17,529 nucleotides of DNA from assembly GCA_003476445.1 (NCBI GenBank), contig DMUF01000254.1, forward strand, positions 2,176 through 19,704, read 5' to 3'. The notes beneath the pieces were generated by a model that saw nothing but the letters and a program-made list of their open reading frames with translations, was not told the origin of the DNA and searched no databases. The DNA comes from Gammaproteobacteria bacterium (GTDB taxonomy: Bacteria; Pseudomonadota; Gammaproteobacteria; Pseudomonadales; Azotimanducaceae). Position numbers and translations under genes: made by a program. Below, one piece after another: positions 1-8,451 of the stretch. Position 1 is the first letter of the stretch, and each line of letters opens with the position of its first letter.

Positions 1-186
1 GCTCTGAACGACGGTCAGGTCGTGCGTCATGCAACGCTCGTTCAGGTGGCGGAACGACTCGAGCCGGAGGAACGCCGACGTCTTGCGACGGACATGGCGG
101 CGCACGGACGCCCCTCGATCGGATCGCCGCCTCCGCCGGAACCAGTGTTCCCCGGACTGCCTCCGCCGCCCGGTGCTGCGCCATGA
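1..186 (+). CDS. C-terminal fragment of an unrecognised protein with a proline-rich tail (5' end outside window)
   Basis: Frame 1 is open from the first base to a TGA at 184-186 and gives the last 61 residues of a protein. The visible part has an amphipathic charged helix (VAERLEPEERRRLATDM, about residues 15-31 of the fragment) followed by a tail rich in Pro and Gly (SPPPPEPVFPGLPPPP). The stop overlaps the syd start as ATGA, which is typical of translational coupling and supports this frame being real. The helix with its 'L-x-PEERRRLA' pattern resembles the C-terminus of small periplasmic heavy-metal-sensor/Spy-CpxP-like proteins, but that is a resemblance by eye from a fragment, and I do not assign a function. 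Confidence 0.5.
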   Translation, partial: ALNDGQVVRHATLVQVAERLEPEERRRLATDMAAHGRPSIGSPPPPEPVFPGLPPPPGAAP

Positions 187-743
187 CGTCGGCGGTCGTC
201 GCGGCGCTCGATCATCTCGTCTCCCGCGTGATCGCAGCCGCGCCGCTGCCAGCGGAACCGTTCGATCCGGACTGGCGCTCGCCGTGCGAACAGGGCGCGC
301 CGTGGAACGACGAGGCGGGCGAGCAGCGCGTGAACTGGTCTCCCTCTTTGCGCCCGTCGGAGCGGCTCGAAGCGCTCGTGGGGCTCAGTCGCGCGCTCGA
401 CCTCAACCTGCATCCGGATATCGAGGCGTATTACGCGCGCTGGTGGTCGGCCGGTCTCGACGCCCGTGCGCCGTTTGGTCGCATTCGGCTCATCCTGCTC
501 TGGAACGAGGATGACGCGGCGCGTCTGGTGGAAAACCTGCTCGGCCATGCGCTCTGGCAGCGGCGTCAGCGACGCCCGTTCACCGTGTTCGTGGCGACCG
601 TTGAGCCGGACGACGGCACCTTCATTTCGGTTGAAAACGAGTCTGGCCGAGTCCTGCTGGAGCGGGCCGGCGAGGGCCCGCTGCGCACGCTCGCAGCGTC
701 GCTCGCCGAGTTTCTGCACGCGCTTGAACCGCGAGGCGGGTGA
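183..743 (+). CDS. syd: SecY-interacting protein Syd
   Basis: The 186-residue product matches the Syd family over most of its length (E. coli Syd is 181 residues). Recognisable blocks are WRSPCEQG near residue 31, the VNWSPS segment near 50, DLNLHPDIEAYYARWW (about 73-88), FGRIRLILLWNEDDAARLVENL (about 98-119), the FVATVEPDDGTFISVENESG strand region and a final LAEFLHAL helix. In E. coli Syd is a soluble protein on the cytoplasmic face of the inner membrane that binds SecY and is thought to check or destabilise defective SecYEG translocons. No signal peptide or membrane span is visible, as expected. The ATG overlaps the stop of the upstream gene (ATGA), so expression is probably coupled to it. 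The following 160 bases before the efflux operon show no convincing promoter or terminator to me. Confidence 0.9.
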   Translation: MTSAVVAALDHLVSRVIAAAPLPAEPFDPDWRSPCEQGAPWNDEAGEQRVNWSPSLRPSERLEALVGLSRALDLNLHPDIEAYYARWWSAGLDARAPFGRIRLILLWNEDDAARLVENLLGHALWQRRQRRPFTVFVATVEPDDGTFISVENESGRVLLERAGEGPLRTLAASLAEFLHALEPRGG

Positions 744-903
744 AACGCCTGGTCACCGCGGCGCGCGGCAGCGGCAGTTGGCGAGTGAGGGTGCATCCCT
801 AAGGGGAATGCCTGATACTTGGCGATGAGCGGGAAATCCTGTTGTCTCTGCCGTCGCAGCCCTCCGGGCCGACCACAGCGGCAACGCTGTCAGGACACAC
901 ACG

Positions 904-2055
904 ATGCTAGCAAGACTCACCCTCTGCGCGATGGTGCTCCTTGGATTGGGGGCGATTACGGGCTGTTCGCGCCCGGCGCCACCCGCAGCGCCGACACCGG
1001 AGGTCTATGTCGCACCGGTGCTGGTCAAAGACGTGCCGATTTTCCTCGAGCTGGTTGGTCAGGCGAAAGGTTCCCAGGACGTACAGATTCGCGCGCGCGT
1101 GGAAGGTTTCCTCGAAAGCGCATCGTTCACCGAGGGAGCGTTCGTGACACTTGGCACGCCGCTCTACCGCATCGACCCGCGCCCGCTGGAAACGGTGCTC
1201 GCCCAGGCTCGTGCCAACCTGGCCACGCAGGCTGCAAAACTCGAACAGGCCAGCATCGCCGCAAACCGGCTGAAGCCGCTCGCAGCCCAGGAGGCGGTGA
1301 GCCTGCAGGAGCTGGACAACGCGCTGTCGAACGAAAGTGCCGCTCGCGCCCAGCGGGATGCCGCCCAGGCGGCGGTCGACAAGGCGCTCCTGGATCTGTC
1401 CTATACCAAGATCACTTCACCCCTGGACGGGGTCGTTGGTACCACCCTGGTCAAGCCAGGCAATCTGGTCGGGCGCGGCGAGAGTACGCTGCTCACCACC
1501 GTGTCCCAGGTCGATCCCATCCTCTTCCGTGCTGGTCTGAGCGAAGCCGAGTACCTGCGTCTTGCCCGTCAATTTGCGGCGAAGGGCGCGCGACCGGAAG
1601 GAGAAACGGCGGTCGATCTCTTGCTCGCCGACGGGACGGTGCACACGCATGCCGGTCGGATTGACGGAATCGAGCGTGCGGTAGATGCCGCAACGGGCAC
1701 GTTGGCCGTGCAGTTCGCGTTCCCCAACCCGGATCGACTGGTGCGCCCCGGTCAGTTCGGGCGCGTCCGGGTTCAGGCCGAAGTGCGCAGCGGCGCCCTG
1801 CTGGTGCCGCAGCGGGCGGTGCAGGAACTGCAGTCGCTGCACACCGTCGTGGTGGTGGGCAGTGACAACACCGTCGACATTCGTACCGTGAAAGTCGGTC
1901 CGCGGTTCGAAAATTTGTGGGTGATCGAGTCCGGGATCGAACCCGGTGAGCGCGTCGTCATGGAAGGGTTGCAGCGCCTGCGGGACGGTATGACGGTGTC
2001 TGTCCAGACCGCGACCAAGGACGAGTCGGACGTGCTGTCCGCCGGCGCAGGCTGA
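904..2055 (+). CDS. RND efflux periplasmic adaptor (membrane fusion lipoprotein)
   Basis: This 383-residue protein is the periplasmic adaptor of a tripartite AcrAB-TolC/MexAB-OprM-type exporter, linking the inner-membrane pump to the outer-membrane channel. Its N-terminus is a lipoprotein signal ending in the lipobox ITGC, so Cys21 should be acylated and anchor the protein in the inner membrane. After a Pro/Ala linker come the beta-barrel and lipoyl half-motif (VQIRARVEGFLES, about 60-72), an alanine-rich coiled-coil hairpin (about 95-165), the second lipoyl half (TKITSPLDGVVG), and C-terminal beta-barrel and membrane-proximal domains (VRPGQFGRVRVQAE, and LLVPQRAVQEL onwards). The ATG is preceded by AGGA eight bases upstream and fits the signal peptide exactly. 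It is the first gene of the efflux operon, with 7 bases to the pump gene. No adjacent TetR, LysR or two-component regulator is visible. Transport substrate cannot be read from the sequence. Confidence 0.93.
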   Translation: MLARLTLCAMVLLGLGAITGCSRPAPPAAPTPEVYVAPVLVKDVPIFLELVGQAKGSQDVQIRARVEGFLESASFTEGAFVTLGTPLYRIDPRPLETVLAQARANLATQAAKLEQASIAANRLKPLAAQEAVSLQELDNALSNESAARAQRDAAQAAVDKALLDLSYTKITSPLDGVVGTTLVKPGNLVGRGESTLLTTVSQVDPILFRAGLSEAEYLRLARQFAAKGARPEGETAVDLLLADGTVHTHAGRIDGIERAVDAATGTLAVQFAFPNPDRLVRPGQFGRVRVQAEVRSGALLVPQRAVQELQSLHTVVVVGSDNTVDIRTVKVGPRFENLWVIESGIEPGERVVMEGLQRLRDGMTVSVQTATKDESDVLSAGAG

Positions 2056-2062
2056 GGTTGTC

Positions 2063-5000
2063 ATGGGCTCCTTTTTCGTCGATCGCCCCATTGTCGCGAT
2101 GGTCATATCCATCGTGACGGTTCTGCTTGGCATCGTGGCGATGTCGAGCCTGCCCATTTCCCAGTACCCCGAGATCGTGCCGCCGATGGTGCAGGTCAGC
2201 ACCAATTTCACCGGTGCCAGCGCCACTGACGTCGAGGCCGCGGTCGCGGCGCCGCTCGAGCAGAAGATGAACGGCGTCGAGGACATGATCTACATGAAGT
2301 CGACCAACTCGAACGACGGCACCTTCACGCTGAAGGTGAGCTTCGAGGTGGGGACCGATCTCGACATGGCCAACGTCCTCGCGCAGAACCGCGTGTCGGA
2401 GGCGATGCCGTCGCTGCCGCAGCAGGTCAAGAACGTCGGCGTGTCGGTGAAGAAGTCACTGGCGTTCCCGCTTCTGGTCATCTCGCTCAAGTCACCCAAC
2501 GGCAGCTACGACACCGGATTCCTGTCGAACTACGCGAGCCTCAACATCACCGACAGCCTGGCGCGCATTCCGGGGGTGGGTCAGGTGACCCTGTTTGGCG
2601 GCAGCGATTACGCCATGCGTGTCTGGCTGCGGCCGGACCGCATCGCCAATCTCGGACTCACGGTTCCCGACGTCATCAACGCGATCTCGCAGCAGAACAC
2701 GTTGAGCCCGGCAGGGCAGATCGGCGGCGCTCCGGCGGTGCCTGGCACGGAATACACGTACACGGTGAAGACCCGTGGACGCATGCTGGATGAGACCGAG
2801 TTCGGCAATGTGATCGTGCGTTCCAACAGCGATGGCTCGCAGGTGCTGCTGCGCGATGTCGCGCGCATCGAGCTCGGTTCCCAGCTCTACAACGCCATTG
2901 GACGCTACGACGGCAAGCCGGGCGCCATCATGGCGATCTACCAGATCCCCGGCACCAACGCGCTCGAGGTGGCAGGTCAGGTGCGCGCGGCCATGGAGTC
3001 GCTGGCGCCCAGCTTTCCAAATGATCTCGACTACACGGTATCGCTCGATACCACCCTGCCAGTCAGCGAGGGCATTAACGAGATCGTGCACACGCTGTTC
3101 GAGGCGATCGTGCTCGTGATCATCGTCGTGTTCCTGTTCTTGCAGAACTGGCGCGCCACGCTCATTCCGCTCCTGACCGTGCCGGTATCGCTCATCGGCG
3201 CCTTCATCTTTTTCCCGCTGCTGGGTTTCTCCATCAACGTGCTGTCGTTACTCGGGCTCGTGCTTGCCATCGGCATCGTGGTGGACGACGCGATCGTTGT
3301 GGTGGAAGCCGTCATGCACCACATTGAGCGCGGGTTGACACCGCGCGAGGCGACGCTCAAGGCGCTGCAGGAAGTATCCGGCCCCGTGGTGGCTATCGCC
3401 CTCATCCTGGCGGCGGTCTTTATTCCCGTTGCGTTCATCCCGGGCATTACCGGGAGGTTCTACCAGCAGTTCGCCATCACCATTGCGATATCGGTGCTGC
3501 TCTCTGCCTTCAACGCCCTGACCCTGTCGCCGGCGCTGGCCGCGAAGCTGCTGCGCCCGCATGACGGAAAGCCGAGTCGGCTGACCCCGTTCTACAACCG
3601 GTTCAACGCGATCTTCGGTCGGGGTACCGATGCCTATGTCGGCTTCACCGGTATTCTGGTGCGCAAGCTCGGGCGCAGCGTGCTGCTCATTGGTGGCATC
3701 GTTGTCCTGGTCGGGCTGCTGGCATCACGGGTTCCCACCGGCTTCGTGCCCGACGAAGACCAGGGCTTCCTGCTGGTCAACCTCATGCTTCCGGACGCCG
3801 CGTCCCTCGAGCGCACCGACGCGGTGATGCGCAAGGTGGAGAAGGTGCTCGCAGACGACGAGCGGATCGAGGGTTTCAATACCGTCACCGGATTCAGCCT
3901 GCTGGTGGGCGCGTATTCGTCGAACATGGGCTTCGTCTTCGTGCAGCTCAAAGACTGGGAGGAGCGCGAAGGTTTGCCGAACCACGCGCTGCTCATTGCG
4001 CGCGCGCTCAACCAGCGCCTCGCGACCGAGGTTCCGGAAGCCGTGGTCGTCGCGTTTCCGCCCCCGCCCATTCCCGGTCTTGGGGTGGGGTCCGGGTTCA
4101 CCATGCAGCTACAGGATCGCGGTGGCCGCTCGCCTGAGTTTCTGGCCGAGCAGGCATCGCGATTCGTTGCAGCCGCGAGCGAGCGGCCTGAAATCGGACG
4201 CATTCAGACGGCGTACCGTGCGAGCGTGCCGCAGATCTATGCCGACGTGGATCGCAGCAAGGTGCTGAAGAGCGGCGTCCCGCTGTCCGATGTGAACACG
4301 ACGCTCGGCACGCTCCTGGGCAGCACCTACGTCAACGATTTCAACCGCTTCGGTCGGGTCTACCGGGTGTACGTGCAGGCGGAGCCGGAGTTCCGCCAGG
4401 ATCCGAGTCAGATCGGGCTCTTTTTTGTGCGTAGTCAGACCGGGCAGATGGTGCCGCTCGATGCCCTGGTATCGACGGAGCCGGTGAGCGGGCCCGAGTT
4501 TACGAACCGCTTCAACCTGTATCGGTCGGCGGAGATCAGCGGCGCGCCCGCGCCCGGCTTCAGCAGCGCGGATGCCATGCGCGCGCTCGAGGAGGTGGCG
4601 GCGGAGGTGCTGCCCGAGGGTGTCACCCAGGCGTGGTCCGACGTGTCCTACCAGGAGCGCATAGCGCCCAATCCGGCGCCGGTCTTCGCTGTGGCGATCC
4701 TGCTCGTGTTTCTCGTGCTAGCGGCTCAGTACGAAAGCTGGAGTCTGCCGTTCAGCGTGCTGCTCGGGACTCCCTTCGCCATTTTTGGGGCGTTCTTCGG
4801 GCTCTGGCTTGCCGGTCTCGTGATCCCGCCGATTTACGTCAATAACATCTTCGCGCAGATCGGCATCGTCATGCTGATCGGCCTTGCAGCGAAGAATGCC
4901 ATTCTCATCGTCGAGTTCGCGCGCATGCTGCAGCAGCAGGGGCGCGATGCCGTCTCGGCGGTGCTCGAGGCGGCGCGACTGCGCTTTCGGCCGATTCTGA

Positions 5001-5251
5001 TGACGGCGTTTGCGTTCATTCTTGGCGTCGTGCCGCTGCTCACCGCGAGCGGCGCGGGAGCCTTCTCGCGGCGCGTGCTGGGCATGACGGTGTTCTCCGG
5101 CATGCTCTTTGCCACTGTGCTTGGCGTCTGCCTGATCCCGGTCCTCTTTGTTCTCGTGGAGCGCTTCTTTGGTGGGCGCGCGCCCGCGGCTACCGCGGCA
5201 TCTGCAACGCACGTGGCGTCCGGGGATGCTGAAGGCGGAGACCGTTCATGA
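2063..5251 (+). CDS. RND multidrug efflux transporter, inner-membrane HAE1-type pump
   Basis: The 1062-residue product is a full-length AcrB/MexB-type hydrophobe/amphiphile pump that exports compounds from the periplasm and inner membrane using the proton gradient. It starts with the classic FFVDRPIVAMVIS first helix and LPISQYPEIVPP. The proton-relay acids are present in the fourth helix as GIVVDDAIVVVE (Asp408 and Asp409, equivalent to AcrB Asp407/408), and the relay lysine is Lys944 in GLAAKNAILIVEFAR (AcrB Lys940). Two large periplasmic loops and the repeat of the six-helix unit are evident, as is the C-terminal LRPILMTAFAF-like block (RFRPILMTAFAFILGVVPL). The helix-2 region VHTLFEAIVLVIIVVFLFLQ looks closest to the MexF-like branch by eye; that subfamily placement is inference. 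A GAGG Shine-Dalgarno lies five bases before the ATG. The stop overlaps the next start as ATGA. Confidence 0.96.
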   Translation: MGSFFVDRPIVAMVISIVTVLLGIVAMSSLPISQYPEIVPPMVQVSTNFTGASATDVEAAVAAPLEQKMNGVEDMIYMKSTNSNDGTFTLKVSFEVGTDLDMANVLAQNRVSEAMPSLPQQVKNVGVSVKKSLAFPLLVISLKSPNGSYDTGFLSNYASLNITDSLARIPGVGQVTLFGGSDYAMRVWLRPDRIANLGLTVPDVINAISQQNTLSPAGQIGGAPAVPGTEYTYTVKTRGRMLDETEFGNVIVRSNSDGSQVLLRDVARIELGSQLYNAIGRYDGKPGAIMAIYQIPGTNALEVAGQVRAAMESLAPSFPNDLDYTVSLDTTLPVSEGINEIVHTLFEAIVLVIIVVFLFLQNWRATLIPLLTVPVSLIGAFIFFPLLGFSINVLSLLGLVLAIGIVVDDAIVVVEAVMHHIERGLTPREATLKALQEVSGPVVAIALILAAVFIPVAFIPGITGRFYQQFAITIAISVLLSAFNALTLSPALAAKLLRPHDGKPSRLTPFYNRFNAIFGRGTDAYVGFTGILVRKLGRSVLLIGGIVVLVGLLASRVPTGFVPDEDQGFLLVNLMLPDAASLERTDAVMRKVEKVLADDERIEGFNTVTGFSLLVGAYSSNMGFVFVQLKDWEEREGLPNHALLIARALNQRLATEVPEAVVVAFPPPPIPGLGVGSGFTMQLQDRGGRSPEFLAEQASRFVAAASERPEIGRIQTAYRASVPQIYADVDRSKVLKSGVPLSDVNTTLGTLLGSTYVNDFNRFGRVYRVYVQAEPEFRQDPSQIGLFFVRSQTGQMVPLDALVSTEPVSGPEFTNRFNLYRSAEISGAPAPGFSSADAMRALEEVAAEVLPEGVTQAWSDVSYQERIAPNPAPVFAVAILLVFLVLAAQYESWSLPFSVLLGTPFAIFGAFFGLWLAGLVIPPIYVNNIFAQIGIVMLIGLAAKNAILIVEFARMLQQQGRDAVSAVLEAARLRFRPILMTAFAFILGVVPLLTASGAGAFSRRVLGMTVFSGMLFATVLGVCLIPVLFVLVERFFGGRAPAATAASATHVASGDAEGGDRS

Positions 5252-6648
5252 ACAGGTGGCTCTTTGCCGGGCTGTTCTGCCTTGCCGTGTCGGGGTGCGC
5301 CGTGGGGCCGGATTACGAGCGCCCGGATATCCCGGTCCCGACTGAGTTCCGGGGTACGGCGGCGGAGGCGGCGTCCGTTGCCGACGCCGGCTGGTGGACG
5401 CTGATCGAGGACCCTGTCCTCGATGCGCTGGTTCGTGAAGCGATCGCCAACAACCTCGATCTGGCGGTTGCGACCGAGCGCATTGCCGAAGCGCGCGCCC
5501 GTTATCGCATCGTGCGCGCTGACCTGATTCCCGAGGTAGGCGCGAGCGGTGGCCAGACCTCGCAGCGCAACTCCGTTCTCACCGACCCCGCGCGCCCGGG
5601 CTTCGATCGGGCCAGCAATAACTACGATGCGAGCGTCGCGGTCTCCTGGGAAATCGACCTTTTCGGTGGCAACCGCCGCCGCTCGGAGTCGGCGTTTGCG
5701 AGTTACCTCGCCACCGAACATGGGCAGCGGGCGACGCTGGTCACGCTGGTCGGAGACGTGGCCTCGGCGTACGTCACTCTGCGCGCGCTCGATCTGCAGC
5801 TCGAGATCGCGCGCGAAACCGTGAAGGCGAACGAGGAAATGGTGGACTACTACCGCAAGCGGCTGGCGGGCGGGCTGTCCAACCGGCTCGAGGTGGACAC
5901 GGCCATTGCCAACAAGGCGCGTACCGCGATCCTCGTGCCGCAGTTCGAACAGCAGATTGCGAGCACCGAAAACGCGCTCAGCTTTCTTCTTGGGCGAGTA
6001 CCGGGCGATATCGATCGCGGCGCCGCGATCGAAACCTTCCGCCGTCAGCCCGCGGTTCCGCCCGGTTTGCCCGCGGCCCTGCTTGAGCGACGGCCGGACG
6101 TGCTCGCCGCGGAACAGCAGCTGGTTGCCGCTAACGCCGACGTAGGCGCCGCGCGCGCCCTGTTCTTTCCTTCGCTCTCGGTGAGCGGCGTCCTGGGAGC
6201 GGCGAGCGGTGATGCGGGCGATCTCTTCGACGAGGGAACGGAAACCAGTCAGCTGCGCACGAGCGTGCTGGCACCGATCTTTCAGGGCGGGCGGCTGCGC
6301 GCGAACCAAGCGGTAGCCGAGTCGCGTCTCGAACAAGCGGTGCTGCGTTACCGAGCGACGGCGCTCAATGCGTATCGCGAAGTCGCTGATGCGGTGGTGG
6401 CGGTGGACAAGCTCGGCGTCGTGCGCACGGAACTGCAGACCGGCGTGGATGCGCTCGAAGATGCGTCAACACTGGCGCGTGCGCGCTATCAGGAAGGTCT
6501 CTCAAGCTATCTCGAAATTTTGAATACCGACCAGCAGCTCCTGGATCAGCGGTTACGTCTGGCGTCCACGCGGGGCGATGAGCTGCGCTCCCTGGTAGCG
6601 CTGTATCGCGCGCTGGGCGGCGGCTGGCAGGAACCGGGTACCCCTTGA
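5248..6648 (+). CDS. Outer-membrane efflux channel lipoprotein (OprM/NodT family)
   Basis: This 466-residue protein is the TolC-like outer-membrane exit duct of the RND system encoded just upstream. The signal sequence ends in VSGC, so Cys17 is the predicted lipidation site, and the mature N-terminus GCAVGPDYERPDIPVP is the hallmark of the NodT/OprM family. Two repeated outer-membrane-efflux (OEP) domains follow, about residues 60-250 and 270-460. They contain the usual features: WWTLIEDPVLDALVREAIANN near 50-70, WEIDLFGGNRR near 135, the LPAALLERRPDVLAAEQQL motif near 275-295, and the C-terminal RYQEGLSSYLEILNTDQQLL stretch. The start overlaps the pump stop by four bases, indicating translational coupling. 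Length is normal for the family. Only 7 bases separate it from the GTG start of aroA, so the transcript may continue into that gene. Confidence 0.95.
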   Translation: MNRWLFAGLFCLAVSGCAVGPDYERPDIPVPTEFRGTAAEAASVADAGWWTLIEDPVLDALVREAIANNLDLAVATERIAEARARYRIVRADLIPEVGASGGQTSQRNSVLTDPARPGFDRASNNYDASVAVSWEIDLFGGNRRRSESAFASYLATEHGQRATLVTLVGDVASAYVTLRALDLQLEIARETVKANEEMVDYYRKRLAGGLSNRLEVDTAIANKARTAILVPQFEQQIASTENALSFLLGRVPGDIDRGAAIETFRRQPAVPPGLPAALLERRPDVLAAEQQLVAANADVGAARALFFPSLSVSGVLGAASGDAGDLFDEGTETSQLRTSVLAPIFQGGRLRANQAVAESRLEQAVLRYRATALNAYREVADAVVAVDKLGVVRTELQTGVDALEDASTLARARYQEGLSSYLEILNTDQQLLDQRLRLASTRGDELRSLVALYRALGGGWQEPGTP

Positions 6649-6655
6649 GCCGTCT

Positions 6656-7957
6656 GTGAACAGTTATCCCGAGCAAATGCGGCTTGATCCAATTCGCGCC
6701 CTCGAGGGTGTGATGGATCTGCCAGGGTCGAAGAGCATCACCAACCGGGCGCTGCTGCTGGCTGCGCTCGCGCGCGGAACCACGGTGCTGCACAACGTGC
6801 TGGCAAGCGACGATACCCGGTACATGATCGACGCGCTCGTTGCGCTTGGTGTCTCCGTTCGCGAGCGCGGTACCGAGGTCGAAGTGACCGGGTGCGCGGG
6901 GCCGCTCGTGACCCGTCCGGGGCGTTGGGTGCTTTCGCTCGGCCTCGCGGGCACTGCCTATCGGCCGCTGACGGCGGCGTTGACCCTGGGCGCGGGCGAG
7001 TTTGTTCTCGACGGGTCTGCGCGCATGCGTGAGCGACCCGTCGGTGATCTTGTTGATGGACTCGTGCAGCTTGGTGCGCGCATTCGCTATCTGGGTGCAC
7101 CAGGCTTTCCGCCGGTGGAAGTGATTGGTACTGGGCTCGACGGCGGGTTGGTGCGGATGCGCGGGGATGTCTCCAGCCAGTTCCTGACGTCGCTCCTGCT
7201 CTCTGCCCCGCTTGCGCGCGGCCCGATCACGGTGGAGGTTGAGGGCGAACAGGTTTCCACACCGTACCTCGACATCACGGTGCACATGATGCGCGCGTTC
7301 GGCGCAACGCTTGAACACGAAGGTCACCGGCGCTACCGGATTACTCCCACGGGTTATGTCTCGCCCGGCGTCTATCACGTGGAAGGCGACGCGTCGTCCG
7401 CGAGCTATTTTCTGGCTGCCGGGGCGATACGCGGTAACGGTGTGGTGGTTCGCGGCGTTGGGCGTGCGAGCGTGCAGGGTGACGTGGCGTTTGCCAGCAC
7501 TCTTGAAGCGATGGGTGCACGCGTGATCTGGGGCGAAGATCAGATCACGGTGGCGCCGCCGGCGAATGGTGTGCTGCAGGCGCTCGATGTCGATCTCAAT
7601 CACATTCCCGATGCGGCCATGACGCTCGCGGTCCTTGCGCTCTTTGCCCGGGGCACGACGCGCATCCGCAACGTCGGCAACTGGCGCGTCAAAGAAACGG
7701 ATCGCCTGCAGGCGATGGCAACCGAGCTGCGTCGCGTCGGCGCGACGGTCGAGGAAGGTCCCGACTATCTGAGCGTAACGCCCCCGCAAGCACTCAAGCA
7801 TGCGGTGATCGAAACCTATGGCGATCATCGGATGGCGATGTGTTTCTCGCTGGTGGCGCTGTCGGGAACACCGGTGACGCTGCGCGATCCCGGTTGTGTC
7901 GCGAAGACGTTCCCCGACTATTTCGAGCGGTTCATGGCGCTGCGCGTTCCCGCCTGA
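6656..7957 (+). CDS. aroA: 3-phosphoshikimate 1-carboxyvinyltransferase (EPSP synthase, class I)
   Basis: The enzyme transfers the enolpyruvyl group of PEP to shikimate-3-phosphate, the sixth step of the cytoplasmic shikimate pathway. The 433-residue product aligns by eye along its whole length with E. coli AroA (427 residues). Substrate-binding blocks are all present: LPGSKSITNRALL (Lys, Ser, Arg), MRERPVGDLVDGL, VSSQFLTSLLL, VEGDASSASYFLAAGAI, LNHIPDAAM (catalytic Asp), NWRVKETDRL, YGDHRMAMCFS and AKTFPDYFERF. The PEP-loop motif reads LGLAGTAYRPL, with Leu97 where E. coli has Asn94; the Gly and Thr following are retained. The start is ambiguous: a GTG at 6656, or an in-frame ATG at 6677 that gives a length closer to E. 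coli; neither has a strong Shine-Dalgarno. It sits 7 bases after the efflux channel gene and not in the common tyrA-aroA-cmk setting. Its last 40 bases overlap the convergent methyltransferase gene. Confidence 0.96.
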   Translation: MNSYPEQMRLDPIRALEGVMDLPGSKSITNRALLLAALARGTTVLHNVLASDDTRYMIDALVALGVSVRERGTEVEVTGCAGPLVTRPGRWVLSLGLAGTAYRPLTAALTLGAGEFVLDGSARMRERPVGDLVDGLVQLGARIRYLGAPGFPPVEVIGTGLDGGLVRMRGDVSSQFLTSLLLSAPLARGPITVEVEGEQVSTPYLDITVHMMRAFGATLEHEGHRRYRITPTGYVSPGVYHVEGDASSASYFLAAGAIRGNGVVVRGVGRASVQGDVAFASTLEAMGARVIWGEDQITVAPPANGVLQALDVDLNHIPDAAMTLAVLALFARGTTRIRNVGNWRVKETDRLQAMATELRRVGATVEEGPDYLSVTPPQALKHAVIETYGDHRMAMCFSLVALSGTPVTLRDPGCVAKTFPDYFERFMALRVPA

Positions 7958-8451
7958 GGCGGCGCGTTGGCGAACAGTCCACTCTGGCTGCGCTCGAAAT
8001 CGAGGAGCCAGCGCTTCAGCGGCAGCCCGCCGCCAAAGCCGGTCAGGCTGCCATTGCTGCCGATCACGCGATGACAAGGGAAGATGAGCGGCAGCGGGTT
8101 CGTTGCATTCGCCCCACCAACGGCGCGAACAGCCTTCGGCTGACCGATTTGCGCGGCGATCTCTGCGTAGCTTCGGGTTTCCCCGAACGGTATGGTGCGG
8201 AGTGCTTCCAGCACGCGTGCCTGAAACGCAGATACCGCGGGTGCTACCGGAAAATCGAGGGTTCGTCGCGTTCCGTCGAAATAGGCGCCGAGCTGCCGCA
8301 GCGCGGTCATGAAGGGGCCGTCCGAGCGTCGCCAGGCAGTGTCCGCTCCCCGTGCCATGGGGCCGGTGGAAAAATCGATGCGGCGAACGCCCTCGAGGTC
8401 GCCGGCCAGGAGCAAACGACCAACGGGGCTGTCAAAGTGGGTGTAATACAC
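7918..8451 (-). CDS. ogt: Methylated-DNA--protein-cysteine S-methyltransferase (Ogt type)
   Basis: This suicidal DNA-repair protein moves the alkyl group from O6-alkylguanine (and O4-alkylthymine) to its own cysteine. The C-terminal domain is unmistakable: AFQARVLEALRTIPFGETRS, the helix-turn-helix with the base-flipping Arg (KAVRAVGGANATNP), the active-site PCHRVIGSNG with Cys126, and GFGGGLPLKRWLLDFE. The N-terminal YYTHFDSPVGRLLLA strand is also typical. I chose the GTG at 8449-8451 because GGAGG stands five bases upstream and the family commonly begins just before this strand. An in-frame GTG at 8467-8469 would add six residues and has poor ribosome-binding spacing. The last 13 codons overlap the end of aroA on the opposite strand, encoding a non-conserved tail after LLDFE. 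No Ada regulatory domain is present, so it is not an Ada fusion. Confidence 0.94.
   Translation of the reverse strand: MYYTHFDSPVGRLLLAGDLEGVRRIDFSTGPMARGADTAWRRSDGPFMTALRQLGAYFDGTRRTLDFPVAPAVSAFQARVLEALRTIPFGETRSYAEIAAQIGQPKAVRAVGGANATNPLPLIFPCHRVIGSNGSLTGFGGGLPLKRWLLDFERSQSGLFANAPPQAGTRSAMNRSK

Noticed and set aside
814..819. GATACT as a -10 box for the efflux operon
   Set aside because: It matches four of six bases but has no -35-like element at 16-18 bases; TTGGCG at 778 is 30 bases away.
4834..6336. 500-codon and, at 8700-10262, 520-codon open frames on the - strand
   Set aside because: Both are antisense to clearly identified genes (efflux pump and channel; phosphoesterase and MBL protein) and show no family features.
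6365..8077. 570-codon open frame on the - strand
   Set aside because: It is antisense to the end of the efflux channel gene and all of aroA; low-complexity Arg/His-rich translation with no motif.
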